NCBI GenBank assembly: GCA_007258455.2
Contig: VDFB02139280.1
Span: 1-64,000, forward strand
Length of the DNA stretch: 64,000 nt
Reading direction: 5' to 3'
DNA from: Sequoia sempervirens
Taxonomy: Eukaryota; Streptophyta; Pinopsida; Cupressales; Cupressaceae
Position 1 is the stretch's first letter; every line of letters starts with the position of its first letter. Of the stretch, positions 22,399 through 35,396 are shown in pieces. The notes under the pieces were generated by a model. That model was not told where the DNA came from, made no database searches, and saw nothing but the letters and a program-made list of their open reading frames with translations. The position numbers and the translations under genes are program-made.

Positions 22399-24516
22399 TG
22401 TGTTAGAGACAATCGAAAATAAATTTTGGAAATCAGTCACAAAGACTTGCAAGCAACGGTTATGCCTCACAGTCTAACACTGAACTGAACTGTGTTGATT
22501 TGAACAAATAACTTTAAGATGCATGTGTAGTTCTGGCAGACATTTTTAACCATTTTTTAAATTCAAAATCCCAGCCGGTGTACATGAGCACCGTGACATA
22601 TCTGAAGTTTTTGTTTGTGTGTATCCAGATTTCTAATTTACGTTTGAAATAGATCTATATGGTAAAAAATAGGTAAAAATACTTAAGGATAATTTAATAA
22701 AGTACAACGGTTTCTTGTTAAGTAGACGCCTCTGTAAGTTTTGATTGATTGGACAGAATTTTTATCGCAAACAAGCTTCCACATTAAGCTTCTGACCGAA
22801 TCGCCTGTACAAGTATTTCTTTTTTTTCAATCATGTGATGTTAAATAATGAAATGCTTTCCATTGAAATTAGCACCTCTCAGACCTTGGTGTAGACAAGT
22901 GGTGAAATATGAACTTTGCCTCATCTAAATACAATCAAATCTCAGTGGATTACATCTTCATCCTGACGATGGATCAACTAATCTGGATTCCGGTCTGAAA
23001 TGTTAACGTAATCAAAGTTGTGCTAAAGATTATTTCTAGAAACTTTTTCTTTAAGGTTCTAACTGTTTTAGAATACTTGTCATCAAATTTGACGGACTGA
23101 ATGAATCCTCAACACCAGAGTCTTCAGGATTATGGAAATTATAAATGGCTCGTTTGATGCATTTGTAAAAGTATCTTAGCCTGTCCCTGTTAAGTTCCTT
23201 TTCTCCCGGAAACTATCCAAGCCTCCAGAGGAATACCAATTCGTGTCAAATAATAAAACACAATGTTTGTGGTCCTTAGGTTGGCTTTTCAGGCTGAATG
23301 TATAGAGAATTAGCTGCTTTGATTTGCTCCAAATTGTAATTTCTAAAAGCTGGTGTGAGTTGCCAAACGTTGACAGGTTTTCAGATATGGTGCTTACTTG
23401 GGACATAAATATTGCATGAGTTCCGATTCGTTGAAAATTCCCATTCATGGTTGATATGCACTGCTTTAGAGAATATGTATGCCTTTATTTATTAGATGCT
23501 ATTCAATTATTTATTTCCATTCTTACTCCAGTAACTCTGATGGCTCCATCTAGTCTCACTGAATTATTTACAACGATACAAGCAAGTGGAGAAAGGTTCA
23601 AATCCATTAACAGAATAAGTGTTTTCACTGGAATGCCATCCTGTTCTAAATTTTATTGATAAAAGATTCAAGGGTAATGAGAATCTCTTCATATAAAAAA
23701 ATTACACACGTATGTTTTTGTTACAGCCCATTGTTTCACGAATTCTGCAGAACCCGTTCTGAATTCCAATATTATCAATTGTAGGAGTACTCATTCAAGT
23801 TTAATGAGGTATCTAGGGACAGAAAGCTATCCATAAACCTCAAGCCACTTGGCATTCTCAATCAGCAGTAACCTACACCAAAATTGGAGCTAATACAATT
23901 CATTTCTGCAAAAGTGTGCAATCAGCCTAAATTAAGAGGGATTCGAATCACACGGTATGCAGGCAGAAGTCATCTTCCTAGCATCCATAACGTTCCGTTT
24001 CGAAGATCGGAAACAATTACTTTTCTTTTTACCTTGCCTATGTATGGATTCTCGGATGACTTGAAAAGACGATATGCATGGCTCCTGTAGAGGTTAAAAC
24101 GACTTTGCACAATTTGTCTTCCAATCTTGGAAAACGCATATAGTACATCTTTAAAGGCTATACAAAAATATTACAAGCGAACTATCCATCCACAACGTCT
24201 ACGCGGCATTCCTAGCAAGAAGCATCACCAATAATCCCACAAGAACATTTCCTCCTATCTTTAAAATGACGAAAAAGATTACATCTCTAAGAATACTTTA
24301 TCCGCCTGGAATAATTGAGATTAGCTTGTTGGCAGCGTGACAATCACCGATTCACCACACACTGTTGATAACTGAATTAGCTTTTCCAGGCAATGCATTC
24401 AAAAGTCGAAATACAGATGCCAACTTGTCACTGCAATGTTCTTTCTGCTTCTCATCAATGTAGTTCAACACAAATCATATTTCATGCTCATACCGTATTA
24501 TTTCCTCTGATTGCAA
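22399..24516. other. Intergenic region between the two genes of the island
   Basis: Several short open frames on both strands, none with recognisable motifs or splice structure. Probably 3' untranslated and spacer sequence. Confidence 0.5.
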
Positions 24517-26871
24517 CTATGGATGTGAATTGTCTCCGGCAACAAAAATATGTACACGTTTGTCTACTTCAATCCAACTACATCCAGGCGTCTTTTCAAC
24601 CTTCTTATCATTCATCATTTTCCGTACGTGCTGAAGATCATCCCATCTGCCAGCTGCAGCATAGATGTTTGAGAGCTGCACATAGTGAGTAGCATCTGTA
24701 GGATCCGACTCAAAAAGATAGTTTGCCACAAGTTCTCCTAATTCTATATTTTTATGGATTCTACAAGCACCAAGAAGGGATCCCCACACACTGGGCTTAG
24801 GTTTCATTGGCATTTTGTAGATGAAGTCATGTGCCTCATCTAGGTACCCTGCTCGGCCAAGAAGGTCAACCATGCAACCGTAGTGCTCCATTGATGGTTT
24901 AATATGATAGCATTGGTTCATTAGATCAAAGTAATGCAGGCCCTCCTCCAGAAGGCCTGCATGGCAACATGCAGACAATACCCCAAGAAAAGTAACCTGG
25001 TTTGGATTAATTCTCTTAAGCTGTATTTGTTCAAACAGTTTTATGGCCTCCATGCCAAAGCCATTTATAGCATACCCAGCAACAATTGCATTCCAAGAGA
25101 CAACATTTTTCTCAGACATATTGTCAAATGTCTTGCGTGCATCTTGCAAGCTGCCAGATTTTGCATACATGTCTATAAGGGCAGTCCCCACAAAAACATT
25201 AGAATGGCATCCACTTTTAATTATCTTTCCATGGATCTGACTTCCCTGTTCCAGAGCAGACAAGTTAGCACATGCTGGGAGAATACTGGCAAGGGTTGTT
25301 GAATTTGGCTTCACACCTTCAACTTGCATTTGTCGAAAAAGTTTGATGGCTTCTTCGCCTTGTCCATTTTGTGCATATCCTGCGATTATTGCTGTCCACG
25401 AGATCATGCTTGGTTGATGCAGTCGATCAAATATATCACGAGCATTCCCCATGCTGCCACATTTTGCATACATGTCTACGAGAGCATTCCCCACAAAGAC
25501 ATCAGACGGGAATCCTTCTTTATTGATTTCTTCATGGATCTCCCTGCCTTTCTCCAGAGCAACAAGGCTGGCACACGCAGGAAGAACACTGGAAAAAGTT
25601 TTAGCATTTGGTTTCACACCTGTGCTTCGCATTTGCTGAAAAAGTTTAAGAGCTTCCTCTGCATGCCCGTTCTGTGCATAGCCTGCTATCATCGCAGTCC
25701 AGGACACAGCATTGCGATGAGGCATCATCTGAAAGAGCTTATCCGCCTCCTCAAGGTGGCCGTTGTGCAGATATCCTGATATGATTGTATTCCACGATAC
25801 CACATCTTGTTTAGGCAATTTATCAAACACTCTGCGCGCCGCATCTATGCTCCCACATTTGGCATAAATATCAACAAGAGCATTGCCCACAGTAACAGCA
25901 TACCGTAATTCACAGCTCGCTACTTCTCCATGGATCTCTTTCCCATGTTGCAGGGCTGATAAGTCAGCACATGCAGAGAGAAGGCTGCTGAAAGTCTTAG
26001 AGTTTGGGCGAACACCTGCAAGCCGCATTTGTCCATAGAGTTTAAGCGCTTCTTCGCCATAACCATTCTGTGCATATCCCACAATCATCGCAGTCCAGGA
26101 GACCACATCCCGATGAGGCATCCTCACAAAAAGATCCGCAGCCTCCTCAATCTGCCCATTCTTTGCATACCCTGAAATCATCATATTCCATGATACCAAA
26201 CTTCGTTGAGGCATTTTGTCAAACACGTCGCGCGCATCGTGCAAATTCCCAGTTTTTGCATGCATATCTAGCAGAGCATTGCTCACAAACACATCAAACT
26301 GCAACCCTCTCTGAACAATCTCTTGATGAAGCTCCTTGCACCGTTGTACGCAACCCAATTTCGCAAAGGCAGGAAGAACACTGTCAAATACGAAGGCAGA
26401 GGGTTGAATACCCTTTCTTTTCATTTCGTGAAATAACTCCAGAGCCTCGCTGTAAGGACCGTACCTCGCGTAGCACGAAATCATCACGTTCCACGACACC
26501 ATCTCTTTCTAAAATCCCATCAAAAACTCGCCGTGCGTCCGAAACACTCCCACACTTGGCATACATGTTCAGAAGCGTGTTTTCTAATATTTTATCTGGC
26601 CTTAATCCGCTCTCAGGTATGTAGGCATGGATGAATTTGCCCTCTGCAAGTGCCTTCTTAGCTATACAATCCTGCAGCAGGCAAACATAGCGTGCCTGGT
26701 TATCAATGGCATGCAGTGCTTCTTCAGCTTGTTCCAATCCTGAGAAGTGCTAATGTAATAATCATGGTCTTCTGCGATTTCTGTATTCGTGCTGAAACTT
26801 AATGGAGGCACACTACAGCCAAACGATTTTACCATTTTCCCCTTTTTAAGTAATTTTATAATTGTTGCCAT
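24517..26871 (-). pseudogene. PLS-class PPR gene with frameshifts (E/E+ type)
   Basis: The main frame (24517-26502, 661 codons) has many tandem PPR motifs of about 35 residues, with P, L and S spacing and repeated VSWNAMIxGYAQNGxxEEA and NALVDMYAKCGS blocks. The E and E+ regions follow, ending PGCSWIEVDKRVHIFVAGDNSHP. The next codon is TAG, where DYW proteins continue; LQSEEI after the stop still resembles the DYW start, so a DYW domain was probably lost. Upstream, 26384-26737 encodes the preceding PPRs in another frame, and an ATG at 26871 gives a basic, organelle-presequence-like N-terminus in the first frame. The two shifts (near 26735 and near 26500) return to the original frame. Such proteins edit or process organelle RNA. 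It may be a pseudogene, or two sequence errors may hide an intact gene. Confidence 0.88.
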
Positions 26872-27058
26872 CGATGTAGGAAAAGCGGCGTGGATGTGTT
26901 AAATAGGGAGAAAGATACCTCCCATGCTTCCTCACTGCTACGGAATTGTTAAGAGACTCTTTCCGACTTTCCTCATATTCCATACAACTCGCCATATCCA
27001 TGCTTTCCTACAGCCGAAGTTTCATTCTTCCAAGAGCACTCAGTTAGCACTCAGTTCC

Positions 27059-27086
27059 GCCTCTCTTTCTCTTTCTCTTTCAGTAT
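27059..27086 (+). repeat. CTCTTT microsatellite
   Basis: A run of TCTCTTTCTCTTTC-type repeats lies about 190 bases upstream of the PPR start, possibly in its promoter or leader. Confidence 0.6.
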
Positions 27087-28935
27087 TATAATGATTCGTG
27101 CCAATACAGCCACCTTACCAGCATTTTGCTCCACCACTAAATCTTTTAAAATGGAAGAGGTTAGACAGCTGGTGAAACACTGTAATGTTGAAATGTGCAT
27201 TCGCATGCTGATTTTCATTTAGTTTTGAACCCCATACAACCAGCAATCGTATTTACTGTGTAAAGGGTATATTGGCAGGTATGTCTACAGAAATTTAAAA
27301 ACCGTAAAACATGAATAGTTATTTTTAATGGCAGTATAAGTCATTTAGCATTGTATGTTCTATAGTATTCATTAAATTGACTAATAAGTTTGAGAGTGAA
27401 ATTGCATGGATCTGACCCTTTGTTTTTTCATGAGGAAGACATGTACTATCTTGTATGTGGGTATATTATTGGTGGGTATATTATTGGTATATAATGATAG
27501 AGGAGATATATCGATTCTTTGAACTTTTAAGTTATAAGATTGGAATAAATGTCATATTTTGGCAATCAATCTCTCTAATGTTAATCTATGTTCTTTAAGT
27601 ATCTAATTTTAGGATCTATGGATTTCCAAAGCACATGCCATTTTCAACAAGCAAACCACTTAAAGATCATTTTGGACAAAATGTCAAGAGATGTCTAATA
27701 TGATCATTCAATATAATTGTCCTACTTTGTTTATCACTATAAACATAATAGATACAAAGTGGCCATATGTCATAACATCATGCTTGGCCTTCCACTTTCT
27801 AATCTAAATTTGAATTTCTATCATGTTACAATAGAAGGGACAAGTTATTATGTGACACTTGTTTTCCTTAACAATCATATACTTGTAATATGATTTGACT
27901 ATGCACAAAATGAGTTTTTTTAATTTAAACTCGAGTACACAAAATGATATAACAAAATTTAGTAAATAAAATACATTAAGACTAATTGAATAATTTTGAT
28001 TAAAATTTATACTAATAAATTTTATATTATATTACCTTAAAACATTTTGTAAACATCATTTTATTCAATGGTGTTAACTTTCTCTAGCTTGTACATGTGT
28101 TTTTTGGTTCCATCACATGTGGACTTGTGCAATGTTGAGAACACCACATGTAGCAGGGACATGGAAAGTAAATAACAAACAACATTAAAGCTACGAAGAG
28201 TTATGAAAAGATTGTGCAAGTGAGTAATATTTTTGTGAGACATGTCTTTGTGGTGTGTCTTCATATTGGACTTGATTGGCAATTTCTTAGATAACATGAG
28301 CTTCAATGAGGTTGTTAATGGCTTCGTAGGTGATGGTTGGTCTTTGATGGGAAGTGGATTTGCATCTTACTTCATCTCATGAGTTTCCTTCTTTTGGAGG
28401 TTGTGTCCTCTATGTTGAGGCATCAATGTTATTGTAGGTTCATAACCATTGTTTATTTTTGAATATTTTGGATCATTGAGATAATTTTTTTGGATCATTG
28501 AGATAATTTTATACTTGTATCAACTATAATTATGTCTTTATTGCCTACCTTGGATCTACAAAATGTTTCACTATCGTTACTTGTTTGATTATTATGAAAG
28601 CATCAATCAAAATGTGAAAATAGATATATTTGTGGCTATTATGTAATTACTTTGAAGGAAAGTCTATATGTTGTTCCTACTTCATGAATAGGTGGTTTTG
28701 GAGGTAGTTGAGTCATCTCTCTTATCCCTAAAAAGGAAAATGAAGAGATAAATGAACATTGGCTTCTTGTGTTATTTTTTACTTGTTCTCTTAGGGGTTT
28801 ATTAATTCTATCTATTTTTATTTTAATGAATATTTTTTTGGTTTGATATATAGACATGCTTCTACAAATAAACATAATTATTGTGCTCATTTGAGATATA
28901 TGGGCTTTTTTCATGTCCCTATTTTATAATAATAT
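27087..28935. other. No gene recognised
   Basis: AT-rich sequence with scattered short frames and no domain signature. Short local duplications are visible (for example GGTATATTATTGGT repeated near 27465-27490, and GATCATTGAGATAATTTT twice near 28470-28510). Confidence 0.5.
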
Positions 28936-30389
28936 ATGTTATGTGTTGGAGTTGATTCCTCAAGCCTACAAATCTCAAGATCACCTACAATCAAACACCT
29001 ACCACATAAAGAGACAAAAATAAAAGCTATGGAGACTAAGAGTTGATCCAAAAAATTATGAATCACCATTGATGTGCAACCTCGCAATTAAGTGAATAAA
29101 CAATAAAGAATCCAAGTATAAAATAAAAAAAGAAAAAAAGAAAAAAGAAAAAACCCTAAAAAAAAGCCTGGGTGAAGACAAAAATAGATCATGACATGTG
29201 TCCTCATCAAATGACTTGAGACACAAAAAAATACATAACCTAAGTAAGCCTAAGTAGCTAGTGTGAAAAGGGACCTAAGTAATTAGACAATTAATTAGGT
29301 AAATACCCATTTACTCTAACATTATGGACCGAATTGCCCATTTCCTAATTTTTGCACCTCTCTTTGTCTCATTTTACTTGTGTCTTCTTCCTCTTATTTC
29401 CTTTAGTCTATGTATAAGGTCCCCAAAGTCTCTAAGTTTCAAGGCATGCTCAATCTTCTAAGTGTTTGTCTATCATTAGAGTTTTAGAGTTCCTCATCTA
29501 GGCATGCTTTCATGTCTAAGTCGAACCTTTCCTTGGTCTCCATTGAACTTTTAGACTTCTCCATCCTATCATGCCTTCCATATGTCCCCCACTCTTCCTT
29601 TGTATTTATCAAAATTTTAAATGTCTTTATCAATACACTCATTGCTCAAACCCCAATCCCCAATCCCCCGACCTTTGGTGGGAGTCTTGTGGCATCTCCA
29701 ACCCCCAATCCCTAATATTCCCACCTTTATTTTCACTCTCCCCACAACACCCCAACACATGATGTAATGTCATTAATGGTCAATTTTGGCACCATAGCTT
29801 TCAAAAGTGGGACTTTTTCCCAATCATAATCATTGTTCAAATTTGGAGTTATAGATTTACATGTTATGGTTGATACATTATTATGCCACAAATATAAAGG
29901 GGTGAATGCATCCATTTAGGGGGGCCATCATCTACACAAACAAGTTTATTTTGAGCATGATAATATTAGGATGAAAACCCTAATGATGTTGTAGGGAAAC
30001 CTCATACAAAGTTGGTACTTGAGCTTCATTGGATGTGGACTCCACCTGCATTGTATTGATCTATTTTTTTATTGTGATTGGTATGAATTGTTGTTGTAAT
30101 TACTAATATTGAAAAACCATTTGAATATAATAAAACCATTATTGTAATAAGAATGAGATCGATATTTACACCTATTATTTGTTTATTATAATAAGAAAAT
30201 TGAGATTTATACTTTTATTTATATTTGAAATGCAATGATATTGTTGATGCATAAATAGTAAGTTTAATCTAAGTTGTCTAAGATATGATTAAATACTATG
30301 ACTTATAGTTTTGTTATCCAAATAATAAGTGTTTGTGGGAATCTGTTAAGAATCAAATTTGTTTTAATTTTTGGGCTCTGGATATTACA
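28936..30389 (+). repeat. Possible LTR, left border tentative
   Basis: The stretch ends GGATATTACA, followed immediately by the primer-site-like TGGTATCAAAGC (30391-30402). That is what the inner border of a 5' LTR looks like. A start at TGTTATGTGTTGG is a guess based only on the TG. No partner LTR or target-site duplication was identified. Confidence 0.3.
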
Positions 30390-30390
30390 G

Positions 30391-30402
30391 TGGTATCAAA
30401 GC
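30391..30402 (+). other. Primer-binding-site-like sequence
   Basis: TGGTATCAAAGC differs by one base from the tRNA-iMet complement TGGTATCAGAGC and follows a TACA end, suggesting the 5' end of a plus-strand LTR element. Confidence 0.45.
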
Positions 30403-33000
30403 TATATTTCTTGCTAACCTATGAATCATGTGAGGATTCCTTAGATGTATGATGTATGGTGGAACAAACTCTATAGGAGATAATAGAAACAAGAAACAAG
30501 AATTGGTTAGAGAAGTGTGGGAGAGTGAAGTCACTTAGCTAAAGACATCACAACCTATAACAAAAGGTATAAAAATATTAATTTTGACATTAAAAAAGAT
30601 ATCTCTTTTCACAAAATTTTGCAACCTCAAAATGATTCATCATCAAGAAGATTTTAGTAGGAACAACATCATAATAATCTCCAAGTATTCAACAAAAAAT
30701 TATTAGGTAAAAAGGAAGAAGAACAATTAAAATTGAAGTCTAGATAATTTATCAAGTGAGCTACAACCCTATAATAGGAAGTGTCTCCTTTCATTCATGA
30801 GTAGAAGAAGAGCTCTCATGTTGTCAAAAAATAAGAAGTTTCCAAAAAAGAGATAAAAAGAAAGAATTTTTTCTTCTCATCCAAAGAACCTTGAGAATTG
30901 AGCCACAAATGCCAAGGTAGAGATAAAATGATGTTTGAAGAAGAACTAGAACTAAAGGTGCAACAAGCTATGAAATTTGAACGTAAAGATCTCATTGGTG
31001 AGTTCTCAAAGTGGGAAAATGCTATTTCTAATGAAATTAATGAGAAATCAATAATGTGGGTTGAAGAGAAAATAAGTGAAAATAATTCTCTAATGATTAT
31101 TAGTTATGTTTGAAATACTCCTATTGAAACTTCAAATTTGGAAAGGAATGAGCTTTGGTCATATGAAGTGTGTTTACAACGTAGTGGTATTAATGAGTAT
31201 GAGTGTGTGAATGGTGTCAAATCTTGTTCCACTAATCTTCATTCTAAAATAATGAGTCACAAGAGTGGTGGGATTATTTCAAATCCCTTGGAAATCTCTG
31301 ATTTGGAAATAAAAAGTAAATATTTTTTTATGATATTTTTCATAATAAGGATAGTATCAATAAAGATTACATAAATCCTTTACATGGTGATACAACTCCT
31401 TCTATCCTAGATATAGGAACATTAAATGAAACCACTATTAGAAAAGAGCATATAAATCCATTATATGCTTGTCTAAAATTATAATAGTTTACCATAAAAA
31501 AGATGAAGATCCAACGTTGCAAGCTCATGCAAGAAGTATATGGAAGGTATGGAACCTAATGCTAGATTTTTTTTTTTGTTTAAATGGTGTAGATCATCAC
31601 ATTCCCAATACAAAGAATGTAGTCTTAGGTTTGCAAGAATGGAATGGCTTATCCTTCTATTCCCCAAGAATTAAAAAAATGTGATTTCATTTAACTTCAC
31701 TAAGGAGAAAAGGGGTAAGCATTTTCATCACTCCTATGAGTAAAAATTAAAATAGGAAGGAGACAATAATACCACAAATGCACTTAACATTAATATATGC
31801 CTTTTCATGAATTTTTTCATCAAGGAAAATGCTCTAACCATGGGAAAACAATTAAGAATAACACTTGCACTAAGGGATACATAGATCATTTTACTTAAAT
31901 GTGGAATTCGATATGCCCCAAGGAATGGGATAGTAGTAGCCAAGGTATTCATGTAATCCATATTGGTAAAGAATGCAACACATTGCAATCATACTAGTTG
32001 TCAATGATGACAATCAAGGATATGTAATTGTTGCCTAGGATAAGTGGCAAGTATGTAATGGGACAATAGAAGATCATAGTAGTGAATGATCTCATTCACT
32101 TCGACCAATACAATTTTTCTTGTCCTTCTTGGAGACCTTATTTAGTTAAAGAGAATGCATATGTGTCTACCAATCTAGGTGTTCCTAAATGGTAGTTGAA
32201 AGGAAAATATAATGCAAGAAGAAGTTTTGAAGTTTGTGATGAAATTGAGATCATTGTTCCTAATGTATTTGGAAAACACTTCATCTAGATAAACTAGCCA
32301 CTCAATGTCACCATAGATGATCATAAGGTATGTAATGCATTTGATGCTATGAGTTAAAATAATTATGGGTGTAGCATGGTTATATACTAGGATTGATTTT
32401 CTACATATTCATAAAAATAGGGACTAAAGTTTACATTTGAAGGAAAAGTGGTGTAGATAGAAGTATGATGATGGAGAAGATGCACACAAACATGTTTAAT
32501 GGATCAATATCAAATAGAATACTCCAAAAAGCCATGGAATTAGTTTGTAGACAAACCTTTGATGTTAGGGGATCAATAATGTAGTTTCCCATGGGAGGGA
32601 GTAAAAATTTGATTCAAAACTATCTTTTGATGGATAACAGAAGTAGAGCACATGAGGAATCAACATAATTAGAATTGCATATGCTTAGCCAAGAGCAAAA
32701 AAAGAATTTTCATATTGCTACTGTTGTGTAGGTCTATAAAGCAACATGAATAGAAAGAGCAACTACTAAAGTAACATTAAAAAAGATGTGCAAGTTCTAA
32801 TTGAGATAAAAAAATTAAAAAGGTTCATTAAAGAGATAATACTAAGTTTTAGGAAGGCCCAAATGAAAAATAAAGTAAATTTTGTTGAGGATAGAGATAC
32901 AGTCACTCTTGTATATCTACAAGTAATGAAGAATAACTTAGAACAAATGTAATCATAATATATGTAGATGATTAAATACTAACATATAGTCATTAGAATT
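30403..33000 (+). other. Probable decayed internal region of an LTR element
   Basis: Short plus-strand frames (30898-31113, 31138-31374) are Lys/Glu-rich and could be eroded gag, but no capsid, protease or RT motif was recognised. Many stops interrupt all frames. Confidence 0.3.
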
Positions 33001-33234
33001 ATAGAGGTGACCCTAAATACATCAAAAGAGAATAAGGAAAGGTTTGATGAACTCACCTCTGAGCTTAAAGCAAGTAAGGATACTTTAGAAAATATCCAAA
33101 GAGAACTCTTGGAGGCAGAAGAAGAGCTTGAGGCAATAACAAGTACCAAGAAGCAATAAAACGAAGAAAGGTCTAAGGAAATTAAACAAATAATCAAAGA
33201 ACTCAATAGACTTTGCTTGAGGAATTTGATTTAG
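33001..33234 (+). pseudogene. Coiled-coil coding fragment of unknown gene
   Basis: One plus-strand frame reads a strongly heptad-like, charged segment with DELTSELKASKDTLENIQ and RELLEAEEELEAI, then after a single TAA continues EERSKEIKQIIKEL. The composition fits a long coiled coil. No start, no other domain and no family are recognisable. It may belong to the decayed element upstream or be a gene fragment. Confidence 0.45.
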
Positions 33235-33796
33235 AACAACTTATAGTACATCAAAATTTGTAAGTTTAGAGTTGGTCAAGAAATTAAAGACCAACACATG
33301 CAACAGTTTGTAGACAATTAATCAAATCTATTTCAACATGAAGAATATTTTAATCAAGAATAAATGAATAACTTTCAATCTATTTTGAGTTTCTTTTAGA
33401 TTTTTGATAACCCTTGTTTGAGTTAAAAGCAAGGATATCATTTGGTTCAAGTTTCTTAGTTTGTGATAATATATGCAATGTCGTAAATTGTCACCCTTGA
33501 TAATTTCACACTATATTTTGTCCCCCCTAAATTATTGAGCCTAATTAAGGACCTAATTTCCTAAATTATACATTCTAAGGCCTATTTTTACCATTTTTTG
33601 AGAAATGGCAAGCATTAAACAAATGCATTTATTTAATGTTTTGCCCTCGACATAATTTGATAGTTTTCATTTGACATCAACTATTGTCCATTTTTTTAAC
33701 ATTTTCGAAAAACAAATTATACCCTTTTGAAGAGGATTTTCTCCTCTAGTGCACCATATATATATTTTTAAAAGTTAATATGTTTTTGTTTCAAAG

Positions 33797-34069
33797 GCAA
33801 CTGTCGTTGCACCAAAAGATTGAACTTTTGGTGCAATGACAACTGTGGGGCCAACAATTGGTATCAGAGCCGAGGTCATAGGTTTGAACCCCTCACTTGC
33901 ACTAGGGGGATTGTTGCAAGGTGTTTCCCTTGGTCTCATTGGTGTGGGCCAGTGCAGCGTTCGAGCTTCATGACATGGTTTAACCGCTCCTATGGATCTT
34001 GGATCTTGTATAAATCCAATGGTTGTATTGGGCATTATTAGGTCTATCTTTTGGTGCAACAACAGTCGC
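33797..34069. mobile_element. Short inverted-repeat element containing a primer-site-like core
   Basis: A 24-base arm at 33797-33820 (GCAACTGTCGTTGCACC...) recurs in inverted form at 34046-34069 with 21 of 24 matches by eye. A third, inner inverted copy at 33825-33845 makes a hairpin with the first arm. Between them lie TGGTATCAGAGCC (33859-33871) and GGTTTGAACCCC, a B-box-like word. Size and ends suggest a MITE-like or TRIM-like element, but no target-site duplication was found. Confidence 0.45.
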
Positions 34070-34089
34070 ATGTGCAACAGTTTTACTAT

Positions 34090-34620
34090 TTTTTAAATTC
34101 CTAATCAGCCTCTTTTTTAACTTTAACAACCTACTTGCATTATTTTAAAAATATATATAGTAAACTATAAAAAATATTAAAAAAAATTACATATTTGGAT
34201 TCACCACTCCAATCTATACAAAAGGGTATTTTTATTTTTTTTAAAGAATCATTACATGACTGAAGAAATATTTAATTGAAGTTGAAAGTTTCAATTTTTT
34301 TTGAAAAAGTTTGAGTTGGCTACCAACTAGGATGCCACATAGACAATTTCGGTAGAAAGGGTTTCGGTTGAAACCCTTTTGATCGAAACCATTTCTATAG
34401 AAACCTAACATATAAAATGAGTCACATTTCAAAGTGACAAAGGGAAAAATTCAAATTTTTTAGTTTCGGTCGAGAGGGTTTCACCCAAAACTCTATGTGT
34501 CAAGTATAGTCCATGTCATTTTAAGTGAAATGGATTTGATCGAAACTGTTTAGGTCAAAAAAAAATTCACTCAAAACTATTTAGTTGGCCAAAAGTGTGA
34601 CACAATTTTGTGCTTTTACC
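34090..34620. other. No gene recognised
   Basis: AT-rich, with a short patch of repeated GAAACC/GGTTTC words (34355-34410 and 34460-34600) that can pair with each other. No coding signal. Confidence 0.4.
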
Positions 34621-34623
34621 CAT

Positions 34624-35396
34624 AAGGTTTATGCATTAGGGTTTAGGATTGATGATATAGGGTATACCGTTTAGGGTTGAGAGTATAAGATTGTGTTATA
34701 AGGTTTAGGTTTGAGGGTATAAGAACGTTGAGGGTTGAAGGTATAAGGCTTAGGGTAGAGTGTATGGGTGTTATGACCTAGGGCTGAGTGTAGGGTTTAT
34801 AGTTGAGGGTATAGGATATATAATGTATAGGGTTGAGGGTATATCATTTAGGATTGAGCATATAGGGTCAAGGGTTCATCCCATATGCTTTAGGGTCCTA
34901 GGGTTAAGATATATGGTTTAGGGTTGAGGGTATATGATATAGGGTTTAGGTTGAGTGTATATGGTTAAGGGTTTATTATATAGGACTTAGGGTCCAAGGT
35001 CAAGAGGGTATATGGTATAGGGTTGAGGATTAAGGGTTTTAACCTATAGGCTTTAAGTCCTAGGATTGACATATAGGGTTTAGGGTTGAGGGTATAGGGT
35101 ATAAGGTTGAGTATATGGTTAAAGGTTTAACCTATTGTCTTTAGTTCCTATGGTTGAGGGATAAGGTTTAGGGAACTGACACTATAGCCTATATAGGGTA
35201 TAGACTTTAGTTCCCTAGAACTACCTCTATCTAACCTCTCTCTCTATGGTTTAGGCTTGATGGATAGGGTTTAGGGTTGATTTTATAGGGTATCTAAGGT
35301 TTAGGGTTAAATGGGTATAGAGATTAGGGATATGGGTATAGAGTTTAGGGTTATGTGGATAGGTGTTAAGGTTAAGTGAATAGGGGTTTGGTAAGT
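34624..35396 (+). repeat. Degenerate telomere-like array (TTTAGGG variants)
   Basis: About 770 bases built from GTTTAGGGTTGAGGGTATA-like words, with TTTAGGG (the common plant telomere unit) recurring many times on the plus strand. Unit length is irregular (about 17-25 bases) and point changes are common, so this is an old interstitial array rather than a chromosome end. Confidence 0.75.

Noticed and set aside
28936..33478. A complete LTR retrotransposon between the primer site at 30391 and the next primer site at 33859
   Set aside because: No pair of similar LTRs and no pol motif could be found, so only the primer-site word and a possible LTR end are reported.
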